NCBI GenBank assembly: GCA_009746045.1
Contig: RPFO01000112.1
Span: forward strand, 1-33,080
Length of the DNA stretch: 33,080 bases
Source of the DNA: Mesostigma viride
Taxonomy: Eukaryota; Streptophyta; Mesostigmatophyceae; Mesostigmatales; Mesostigmataceae
Direction: 5' to 3'
Shown here: positions 1-8,790 of the stretch, piece by piece
Numbering within the stretch: position 1 is the stretch's first letter
How the letters are laid out: each line of letters begins with the position of its first letter
Notes under the pieces: model-generated
What the model was told of the DNA's origin: nothing
Databases searched by the model: none
The model's input: the letters and a program-made list of their open reading frames with translations, nothing else
Translations under genes and position numbers: made by a program

Positions 1-505
1 TGGAGAGGAAAGAATGGGGCAAGGCAGGCAAAAGGGCAGGCAAAAAGGCAAAAGGCCCCAGGCCGAAAGGCCAAAAGGCAAGGCAAGGGCCAAAAGGCAG
101 TGCCAGGCAGGCAGGCACGGAAGGCCAAAAAGGCAGGCAGGGAAGCAAGGAAGGGCAGGAAGGCAGGAAGGCAGGAAGGCAGGAAAAGGCAGGGAAGGCA
201 GGAAAAGGAGGAAGGTCCAGGAAGCAGGAAGGCAGGAAGGCAGGAAGGCAGGAAGGCGGAAGGCCAGGAAAGGCAGGAAGGCAGGAAGGCAGGAAGAGTT
301 ACAGAGAGGCAGGAAGGCAGGAAGGCAGGAAGGGCAAGGAAGGCCAAGGAAAGGCAGGAAGGCAGGAAGGCAGGAAGGCAGGAAGGCAGGAAGGCAGGAA
401 GGCAGGAAGGCAGGAAAGGCAGGAAGGCAGGAGGCAGGAAGGCAGGAAGGCAAGGAAAGGCAGGAAGGCAGGAAGGCAGGAAGGCAGGAAGGAGGCTGGG
501 AGGGG
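1..505. repeat. 8-bp purine-rich tandem repeat (GGCAGGAA)n
   Basis: The stretch is built from GGCAGGAA units, nearly perfect around 360-415 and interrupted by AGGCCAAAA-type variants nearer the window start. The + strand is almost all A and G with one C per unit. Frames of 148-164 codons run through it, but they are K/G/R/Q repeats created by the absence of stop codons in the unit. I see no gene. It continues beyond the left window edge. Confidence 0.93.
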
Positions 506-513
506 TAGGTTTC

Positions 514-1433
514 TGGGAGGAAAGAAGGGAGGGAGAGAGAAAATAGGGTAGGGAGTTTTTTTTTTGGAGGGAGGGAGGTTGATGTGATGGAGTTATGATG
601 TGTGTATGGTTTTGTGAGGGAGGGAGGGAGGGAGGGAAGGAGGTTAGTTGAGGGAGGTGGGAGGGATTGGGTTTGTATTGTATGTGTTGTATGTGTGATG
701 TGTGGGTGGGGGGGGGAAGTATGATTTGTGGGGTGTTGGGGGGAGGGAGCGGAAGGGAGGGATAGGGAGGGAGGGAGGGAGGGAAGGGAGGGAGGTTTTT
801 GTTATGTGGAGGTGTATGTGGAGGGATGGAGGGGAAGGGTTAGGTATGGGAGGTTGAGTGGGTGTGTGAAGGGATGTGTAGAGGTTATGAGGGATGTGTA
901 TGTGTTATGTGTTGAGTGTGGTGTGTTGGTGTAGTTGTGTTAGTGTGATGTGTGATGTGTTAGGTGTATGGTTTTTGATGGTTTTTGTGTTTTTTAGGTG
1001 TATGGATTGGTATGTGTGTATGTGTTGAGTGGAGGTTTGTAGGTATGTGTGTTGTGTTTGATTGGAGGGAGGTTTTGTGATTGTTTTTTTTTTTTTTTTT
1101 TTGAGGGATGGGTAGAGGGATTGGTGTGTTGGTTGGTGGTATGGGGGGGGGGGAGGTGGTGGTATATGTGTATGTGTTTTTTGTATGGTGTTAGGGTATG
1201 TGTGGAGGGAGGGAGGTGTATGTTGTTGTATGTGGAGGTGTATATGTGGAGGGAGGGAGTGGTATGTGTGAGGGAGGTGTGATGGGAGGTGTGTGTGTAT
1301 GTGTGAGTGGTAGGGAGGTGTTTTTTTTGTATGTGTGTAGGTTGTAGGTTGTTGTATGTGTTGTTGTGTGTAAGGGAATGGTTTTGAGTGTTTGTAGGTA
1401 TGGAGTAGTGTGAGGGTGGGGGAGGGAGGGAGG
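514..1433. other. cytosine-depleted strand-asymmetric block
   Basis: By direct reading, the + strand here contains one C, at position 750, in about 920 nt. The block is not one simple repeat. It mixes GGGA runs, TGTGTATG-like segments, poly-T tracts (around 557-565 and 1084-1102) and a G run near 1144. Cytosine returns abruptly at 1434. On the minus strand, the sense strand of the neighbouring rhodanese gene, the block is correspondingly almost G-free. No plausible coding region was found. Confidence 0.9.
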
Positions 1434-2214
1434 CAACTGCTCCAATAAGCAAAGCCGCGTTACTTCCTCATACATACCCCCCCCCCCAATCACCACCACC
1501 ATGACAATATTGAGTCCTCCTGCATGGTACCATGAGGATGCCCTGTTCAGCCAACCCCTTACCCAACCCCTCCACCCTGCTGCACATCTCTTAGGAACTA
1601 CCCATTTGCGGGCAACCCCGACTCCAGTTTCCTAACCCTACTCCAGTTTCCTAAACCCTACGCCCAGCACACCGCCACATGACATGCCCCGAATCCCTGG
1701 TCACAAACATGCAGAGCGTGCTTAGCGACCGTTTTTGCTACTATATCATAATGACCCAACCCAATTCAAACCCACCCGTTAGCCCCTTAGTCTTGAGATA
1801 TCCCACCATCGGTTAACCTCGATTTAGATCACGGGGCTCCTGGGTGGCTACAAAAGGATTCTTTTTTGTCAAGAGATTCTGTATCGTAGCAGATCCTGTT
1901 TTGTGACAAGAGATCTGTGTCCCATCCTGCCCATGGCTCCCGTCAGCAGGTTCCACATCATGGGTGGCGGCCCACCATCTCTATCTTCCCAGAACCAACT
2001 GCTTGCTGTGGCGAGTACTACTGACAATGTCACCCCCTGCTCACCTGCTATATGACAGCTTGTGGTCTTTGACTAGTTGGCTGGTACATGTTCAACGCCA
2101 TTTGCCAACAACGCAGGGTCGAGCCCTGCTCACCTCCTTGAAGAGCAGCATCTCATAGGCAAAGTGCTCAACCAGTGCATGCCAATTACTAGTTACCAAC
2201 AACATCACCCTCAC
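1434..2214. other. non-coding or unresolved 3' part of the rhodanese gene
   Basis: Normal base composition resumes here. Visible items are a C run at about 1480-1490, a 19/20-bp direct duplication at about 1621-1660 containing CCTAACCCT and CCTAAACCCT, and two related segments near 1865-1920 sharing a CAAGAGAT core. The last coding exon of the minus-strand rhodanese gene should lie here or beyond the left edge. One option is a short minus-strand frame ending near 1966 that follows a CACAG acceptor, but I could not establish it. Confidence 0.5.
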
Positions 2215-2247
2215 CTCCTTGAAGAGCAGCCTCTCGTAGGCGAAGTA
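2130..2247 (-). repeat. 81-bp tandem duplication of an exon end and its splice donor
   Basis: The last part of rhodanese exon 6 and its donor (2211-2247) recur 81 bp downstream in gene sense (2130-2166) with a few substitutions. The copied segment would encode FAYEMLLFKE followed again by GTGAGC, against FAYERLLFKE followed by GTGAGG in the exon. Because 81 is a multiple of three and the interval has no stop, use of the distal donor would add 27 in-frame residues. A third, more diverged copy may lie near 2035-2050. Confidence 0.75.
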
Positions 2248-5200
2248 CAGCACTGCGCCGGTGATGCCCACGCTGGCGATGAAGTCCGCCTGCAGCAACA
2301 ACGGGGAGATGGGGCGCGTCACGTGACAAACCAACGCGAGCACAGAGGCACATGCGGCTGTCAGGCAGATGCCATGGTGAGGTGGATGCCGGTGAGACAA
2401 CCAGCATGAAAAACTAATACACAACACATTTTTGCCTTTGGTAAACCGGTTTCCCGCCAATAGCGTCAAATATACACCGGCGCGCTGATGAGGATGCCCT
2501 CATTCGCAGGAGTGGCGCACGCATGGATGCCTGCCGCCCACATCGATGCATGCGCATACAGCCAGCCACAGGTCCGTAACAACAAGCTCTTCCACCAAAC
2601 ATTCTATCGCGCATGCTTGTCCGCTTTAACTTCTTCTAACCATGGCTACCTTGATGGCAACGAGGTGCCTGGCTCCATGATGCCACGGAGTTGGACCTAG
2701 AGAATGGCTGTCTCGTCAGCTTGGATCGTCATTGCTAACCGGTCTAAAAGCACCCTCCCACCCTCCCACCCTCCCTCCCTCCCTCCCTCCCACCCTCCCA
2801 CCCTCCCACCCTCCCACCCTCCCACCTCCCACCTCCCACCCTCCCACCCTCCCACCCTCCCACCCTCCCACCCTCCCACCCTCCCACCCTCCCACCTCCA
2901 CCCTCCCACCCTCCCACCCTCCCTCCCTCCCTCTCCTCCCTCCCTCCCTCCCTCCTCCCTCCCTCCCTCCCTCCCTCCCTCCTCCCTCCCTCCCGCCCCC
3001 CTCCCACCCTCCCACCCTCCCACCCTCCCGCCCTCCCACCCTCCCACCCTCCCACCCTCAGGTAGCCTACACCCCAGACTCGAGCATGACTTGCAAGCGG
3101 CTCCCATCCGCCCCGTCCCCCAGACCAAACAAGCCCATTTGCTGCTGCCGCGCACTCACGTTGGTGAGCAGCAGGATGCTTCCCGCGACGATGCCCGCAG
3201 CGGCTGCCAGCGGATAGACCTCCTTGGTGTCCACGTCCTGGTGGTGTGGGTGGATGGGGTGTGGGTGGGGGTGTGTGGGTGGGGGTGTGTGGGTGGGGGG
3301 GTGTGGGTGGGTGGGGAACGAGCAGGGAAAGGGGGGAGGGGGGGCAAGTAGGAAGGAGGGAGAGAGGAGGTGGTGGTGGGGAAGAAGGGGGAAAAGGGGT
3401 TGGGGGTGGTTGGGGGGGGGGGAGTGGAAGGGGGGAGGGGGGAGGGGCGAGGGAAAGAAGGAATGGACAAGAACCAGCAACAGCGACATGACACGACACA
3501 TGCGCAGACAGCGGCAACAGATGTTGGTTAGACAGGGGTATGGAGGAAAGAGCGCGTGTGCCCACACATGCGCAGGCACAGGAGGGAAGCCCAGGCACAT
3601 TCAACAAGAGAACGATGCGCAGGCACACGCAGGAAACTTGGTGCAGGAGAACGATGCGCAGGCACACGCCGGAAACTTGGCGCAGGAGAACGATGCGCAG
3701 GCACACGCAGGAAACTTGGCGCAGGAGAACGATGCGCAGGCACACGCAGGAAACTTGGCGCAGGAGAACGATGCGCAGGCACACGCAGGAAACTTGGCGC
3801 AGGAGAACGATGCGCAGGCACACGCAGGAAACTTGGCGCAGGAGAACGATGCGCAGGCACACGCAGGAAACTTGGCGCAGGAGAACGATGCGCAGGCACA
3901 CGCAGGAAACTTGGCGCAGGAGAACGATGCGCAGGCACACGCAGGAAACTTAAAAAGGAGAAAAGTATATGTGAGCTACACAGTGCACTGTCCAGCACAG
4001 CACCCCCCCCCCCCCCCCCCCCTCCCCTCTTCCCACAGCGGCAGAGCCGCTCTTGTGCCTGATGCCAGTCGGCAGGTGCCTGATACCATGCCCCTAGATC
4101 ATACATCAGATCATTTGGTCCAGCACTATTTCTCCAACCAATTTATCTAAAACCCCTCCCCCTCCCCCCCACCTTTGCCTTTGCCCTGACCTATAAGTCT
4201 TCCACTCCATTTCGGTGCCTTCACGTTGAGTCCACCCACCTGCCATCCGTCACCGCATTACTGTAGCTCTACCCATACGCCGCCAGTAGCAGCCCTGACC
4301 CACCATGGCCTTGGCCTTTACCCACCCCTACCACCCTTACCTTGGCCTTGGCCTTGATGTCCTCCACCAGCTTCTGGGGGTCCACATTCTTGATCTCTGC
4401 CGCGACCTTGTTCAGGTCCACATCCTGCGCCCACCCACGCAGACAGTCCTCCACCAACCCCACCGCACCCCGTAGGGAGCGTCGGAATCGCAAAGATGCA
4501 CGGTCTGTCAGCCCTCGGCAGGCAAGCAGCAGAAAAGGTAAACCCAAGTCAGCATTCAGAGCAAAGCAGCAGACCACAGGGGAGCCGGCAAGGCATAACA
4601 TACAGATGCTAAGACTGGCGTGGCACGCTGCGAACCCTTGAAGAAGTGAGCCCAAGCGCAGCCCACATGCAGCCCACATGCAGCCCACATGCTGCCCACA
4701 TGCTGCCCACATGCTGCCCACATGCTGCCCACATGCTGCCCACATGCTGCCCACATGCTGCCCACAAGCTGCCCACATGCTGCCCACATGCTGCCCACAT
4801 GCTGCCCACATGCTGCCCACAAGCTGCCCACAAGCTGCCCACATGCTGCCCACATGCTGCCCACAAGCTGCCCACATGCTGCCCACAAGCTGCCCACAAG
4901 CTGCCCACAAGCCGCCCACAAGCCGCCCACAAGCCGCCCACATGCCGCCCACATGCTGCCCACAAGCTGCCCACAAGCTGCCCACAAGCTGCCCACATGC
5001 TGCCCACATGCTGCCCACATGCTGCCCACATGCTGCCCACAAGCTGCCCACATGCTGCCCACATGCTGCCCACATGCTGCCCACAAGCTGCCCACAAGCT
5101 GCCCACAAGCTGCCCACAAGCTGCCCACATGCTGCCCACAAGCTGCCCACATGCTGCCCACAAGCTGCCCACAAGCTGCCCACAAGCTGCCCACATGCAG

Positions 5201-7911
5201 CCGACATGCAGCCGACATGCAGCGGACACCGGGAGCACTACTAACCAATTACATGGGACTCTGCCATGCATCATGCCATTGGCATGTAAAACCGAGCATT
5301 AAATAGAGGCTAGAACAGCGCAACAGCACTAGCTTCTGGCGTCTGGTGTGACCCACACTAGCTTCTGGCATCTGGTGTGACCCACACTAGCTCTGCATCG
5401 CTTTCCTTCACCACGACGACGCTATCCACCCCCACCAACAAAAACCCTTACCACCTTGATCTTGATGACTTTCACCTAACTTTTGGTGTCTCACTTGTTG
5501 GCGTCTTACTTGTTGGCGTGCTACCTCTTGGTGTGTTCACCTTATCCCCCTTCCAAACGATCCTCAGCCCACCACATCCGCCCGTGCCTTTGCCTCGGCC
5601 TTGACCAACCACCGCCAGCAGCCCTCACCCACCTTGGCCTTGGCCTTGATGTCCTCCACAAGCTTCTTGGTGTCCACGTTCTTGAGATCCGCCGCGACCT
5701 TGCTCAGGTCAAGCCCAGGCAGGCTGATGCCTGGCAGCTTTCCCAGAGGAGCCTTCCATGGGAGCTCCTTAGCCTGCACGCCGTAACATCCACACAATAC
5801 AGAGAAACACACAAGCAAGCAAGCCAGTCAGGCAGCAAGCAAACAGGCAGGCAGCAACAGGCGACCGCTTACCTAATCGGCCCAGCACCCCACACCACTA
5901 GGTCAGCCGCCCGCCCTTGTCATCCCCATGCACCAGCAAAGCCACGCTCCAGAACACGGAACGCAACCCTCACACATGTGGGGCGACACGCCACCCCCCC
6001 TACCCCACCCCCCTCGTGTCATGTGGCCCCATTGCCCCTTTCCACTTGACACTCCCTATCTAGAACAACAAAGCGGAGGAGCGCTCCGTGTTGCCTGTAA
6101 ACCCCGTTTTATTAACCTGCAACCGTTTTGCCTGCGTTCCTCCTCATACCTTCCACGCGGGAGCACCACCCACAACCACGTAGACCGCCGCCTTGGTGAG
6201 CGGCAGCACCTCCTTAGCAGCCAGCTGGGCGGTCTTGCCATCCCTGCGGGGCAGGGGAGTCAAGGTCGGCGGAGGTGCAGGGGAGATGGGCGAAGGGCAA
6301 GGTACATGACGCAAGGTACGCAAGGGAAGCATGGGCGCAGCGCACAACAAGGTGTGCGAGACAAGGCGCGCAAAGGGGATCAACTCAGGTGGGTGGAGGC
6401 GGTGTGGGTTTAGACGGGGGATGTAACATGAGACAGCATAAGGGTGGCCATGAACTGACGAGGCACTGTAGAGCGCACGGCGGCCAGGGAAGCAAAGATT
6501 GCGAGGAAGGCCCACAAGAAGAGAGATATGAGGAGAGGCAGGGACTCCTCTCAACACATCTAGGAGGGATTTTCTATTTAGCATGGATTGAATCCACATT
6601 GACAGGCCATTGCCACACGTCCCTCCATCAGGTCGAACGCGCGGTCCCCAATGTCCTTCACAGCCCAGCAAGCGGTTGGCCGGTGGACATGTGGCGCGTG
6701 ACAGCATCTGTCAGGTGGGACCCAGGCCGCCGGTGGCATCTTTACGGCCTGCATGCAGAGATTAGTGAGACATGTCTTCTAGCTAGAAAAGATGGATCAA
6801 GCGAGCCTCCGTAAACATGAAACAATTAAGTAACCTGCAGAATGCCGACTAGGCACATTTTCATGACATCCTCCGCGTTGTGAAAATTTGGAAGTAGTCT
6901 GTGGAGCATACAACTAGGTGACAAATTCCCGTCCAACCACAGAATCTGGCTCGAATGTGCAAATGGTTTGATGACGACGCGGTTGTGTGCTTACAAGAAT
7001 TCAACTCGTCAGCAGGCACGGGACGTTTCGGTTTAAAACAGGGGAGGCACGGTAAACGCCATTCTGGTTCACAGACAAGTGCCAGGATAAGAGAATCAAG
7101 GGGCCTCTGGCGCAAAGCCTACGGTATTCATCCCGACCACCAGTAAATGCGAGGGGACGTTATTATGCTGCCACCGATGATCTTACCCATCGAAGAAAAC
7201 CAAAGTGGAGGCATCCGGGCCGACAGCTTTAATGACGCGCTCCGCGAAGCTGCCAGCCGTGTTGCCGAAGGTCGACCGGCCGGCCGGCTCCTTCGAGGCC
7301 GGTTTAGCAGTGCTGGCATACGGGACAGTAACCACTTTGGCGTCCAAGTCGGGAGATCCTAGCAAGCTTTCGGCCCTGGAGCGCAGGTCAACAACCACTG
7401 GGGATTTCGCGGCAGCGAGCAAAGCGGCGGTCTTTTCGGGGCTAACGGTCTTGCTACCCTTGCTAGAACCCAGCAACGCAGCCCCGCCGGCCACCACAGC
7501 GACGCCAACCCCACCAGCGGCCAAGTAAACCGGGTCCACGTCCAGTCCTAGGTCGAAGGAGACCTCCGGCGCCTTCGGCGTCGGCAGTGGCTTCGACACT
7601 ACGGGAGCAGCGGGCTTCTGTGCCCTGCTCCGCTCGTACAGCTCCACCACCGACGACCTGGCCTCAAGCTCATCGAAAGAGTTTGCAAACGCGACTTCAG
7701 TGCTGCCAAGGCAGAGGGCGCTAGAAATGGCACCAATTGCGATAGACTTCAGAACAACCGAGCTGACCGTGGCTTGTTCCTGATTGCTGCTCATGTCGCA
7801 GCGAGCAGCCGCTTTGCCAACAGCGTGAACATTCTTCTTCTGCGACTTCGACACATTCCCACCCAGAAACGTCGAAGCCCCCACACTGATAGCTGACGTA
7901 ACGGCAGCCAT
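2215..7911 (-). CDS. thylakoid rhodanese-like membrane protein, TROL/CAS-like, six exons seen, 3' end unresolved
   Basis: Exons by GT-AG sites and frame: 7911-7187, 6243-6150, 5773-5633, 4424-4341, 3237-3160 and 2289-2215, together 1197 nt or 399 codons. The start is the ATG at 7911. Residues 1-76 look like a chloroplast transit peptide followed by a hydrophobic thylakoid-transfer segment ending in AFA, so the N-terminus is probably lumenal. Residues about 127-147 form a membrane segment, and about 158-275 a rhodanese fold (VVVDLRSRAE, then VVVGGAPAWK). The position where active rhodaneses have Cys reads TLVFFDGDGKT, so sulfurtransferase activity is unlikely. Exons 3 and 4 carry a repeated charged helix, and exons 5 and 6 each encode one further membrane span. 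This layout resembles TROL, which tethers ferredoxin-NADP reductase, or CAS, the thylakoid calcium-sensing protein; the C-terminal ITEP motif of TROL was not found because the last exon is missing. The gene is divergent from GMP synthase. Family call is by motif and layout, not by search. Confidence 0.8.
2755..3060. repeat. CCCACCCT/CCCTCCCT tandem repeat inside rhodanese intron 5
   Basis: A C-rich tandem array on + with units CCCACCCT and CCCT, almost without G. It lies between exon 5 (ends 3160) and exon 6 (starts 2289) of the minus-strand gene, so the transcribed RNA carries GGGUGGGAGGG, a pattern able to form G-quadruplexes. Long P/S/H or G/R/E frames through it are artefacts of the repeat. 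Confidence 0.92.
3241..3460. repeat. G-rich low-complexity tract abutting the exon 5 splice acceptor
   Basis: On + this reads as GGGTGGGGGTGTGTGGG-type repeats followed by GGGGAGG and GGAAGG runs. In gene sense it becomes a C-rich polypyrimidine tract of about 200 nt ending in the CACCACCAG acceptor of exon 5. It may act simply as an enlarged polypyrimidine tract. The + strand has many runs of three or more G. Confidence 0.8.
3611..3952. repeat. 39-bp minisatellite, nine copies, in rhodanese intron 4
   Basis: AACGATGCGCAGGCACACGC recurs at 3611, 3650, 3689, 3728, 3767, 3806, 3845, 3884 and 3923, an exact 39-bp period. Copies are almost identical; a CACGCC variant in the second copy and GTGCAG before it are the main differences, suggesting recent expansion. 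Since 39 is a multiple of three, all six frames can stay open, which explains the 137-398-residue frames here. The repeat sits wholly between exons 4 and 5 of the minus-strand gene. A run of about 20 C follows at about 4003-4022. Confidence 0.95.
4662..5226. repeat. 12-bp minisatellite (CCCACATGCTGC)n in rhodanese intron 3
   Basis: About 47 uninterrupted units of 12 bp. Nearly all variation is at two positions: CACATG against CACAAG, and GCTGC against GCCGC or GCAGC. GCAGC units mark both ends and GCCGC units cluster at about 4910-4950. Periodicity of four codons without stops gives 188-312-residue artefactual frames on both strands. The array lies between the two duplicated exons. Confidence 0.96.
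5327..5384. repeat. 29-bp direct duplication
   Basis: Two copies of a 29-bp unit starting CACTAGCTTCTGGC (5327 and 5356) differ at one base (GCGTCTGG against GCATCTGG), followed by an 8-base partial third copy. It lies in rhodanese intron 3 beside the 12-bp array. A second weak reiteration (TTGTTGGCGT units) is visible at about 5495-5540. Confidence 0.85.
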
Positions 7912-8790
7912 GGCTTACTGAGATATGTGGTTGGGAGAGACGATGTTGCCGATGTGTAGACCGAGGTTTCGCGTGAAGTACTACGGAAGCAAACGTGACA
8001 ATCGCGACTTCGTGAGTGACATGCATGGCTGGCACCAGGAGTGGCCGAGCATTTCGCATCGGAGATCGTCCAGCTGGCGCGCTGTAGATATTCCAATCTG
8101 CGCCCTGGCAGCACAAGAACGAGCGCCATCCATTCTGCCGGTTGGCATTCGTACAAACCAACGTCCCACGGTGGCATGACATGTGGCCTATCAGGTCTTC
8201 GTCCGGCCAAACGCCAGCACGCGCCCTTTGCCCGCGGGGTGCACGTGTGGCCTGGCCGCGAACCCGAGCAGTCGGCCAGTCGCGAGCAGGCGGCCGCTCG
8301 GAGGCGCGGCGCACTTCACGTTTGTTCGTGAGGGCGGTGGGCCGTGGGCCCCCTGGACAACGATTCAAACTTGCATGGACACGCGGACTTTGGGAGACCC
8401 GGGCGCAAAGGCGCGCCGAGCGGAGGCTTGGCTCCGGGGACCATGACCCCTGCATGACTACACATGTACTGTAGTTGACAACTTGACCAGCGAATCTACG
8501 GCGTCGTCCAACGCCGCCATTAAAATTGCGCGGGAAATGCTGACCCAGCACGCCAAATATCCGCCTTGGTGCGCTGCGGCACTGGCGTCGCTGCGGTGTA
8601 AGTCTGTCGGCTTACGGAATACCAACTCGCCAGCCATCGCGGGAAGATATTGCCGACGGGGCGAGCGGAACGACTTGGCACTTATTTCTACTCAACCTTT
8701 CGCGTTTCGAGTCGATAGCTTTATCTCCGGAGGCTTTTCGCTAGTAGGCTTTTCTGTATAGCGGGCATTCACTTCTCTCTCTGCCCAGAT
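7912..8790. promoter_or_regulatory. shared divergent promoter and 5' leader region
   Basis: About 880 bp separates the start codons of the minus-strand rhodanese gene (7911) and plus-strand GMP synthase (8791), so both promoters and 5' UTRs must lie here unless there are upstream non-coding exons. Composition is GC-rich and balanced. I could not assign a convincing TATA box or initiator. Open frames in this interval on both strands have no recognisable domains and are treated as chance. Confidence 0.6.

Larger units (their letters stand above)
4341..5713 (-). repeat. tandem exon duplication within the rhodanese gene
   Basis: The 3' part of exon 3 (about 5713-5633) and all of exon 4 (4424-4341) encode nearly the same 27-28-residue module. 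Both share the pattern DL.KVAA..KNVD..KLVEDIKAKAK with only a few changes. The nucleotide match extends past the splice donors into the flanking introns, where both copies carry GGGCTGCT and CTGGCGG segments. Both exons end in phase 0, so the duplication is frame-neutral. The module looks like a charged amphipathic helix in the stroma-side linker between the rhodanese domain and the C-terminal membrane spans. Exon 5 also opens with D-V-D. Confidence 0.88.

Noticed and set aside
1-1440. Bacterial, viral or organellar origin of the left end
   Set aside because: No genes or hallmark motifs support it; extreme composition alone is not evidence.
1621-1660. Telomere-like CCTAACCCT/CCTAAACCCT
   Set aside because: Only two copies inside a 19/20-bp duplication; not an interstitial telomere array.
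4269-5306. Frames of 188-312 codons over the 12-bp array (AACGQ.VGS or PHAAHMLPTCC type)
   Set aside because: A 12-bp period keeps all frames open; the only real coding part is exon 4 of the rhodanese gene at the edge.
7721-8551. 276-codon minus-strand frame and others in the divergent intergenic region
   Set aside because: It overlaps the start of the rhodanese exon 1 in another frame, has no recognisable domain, and its composition looks like GC-rich non-coding sequence.
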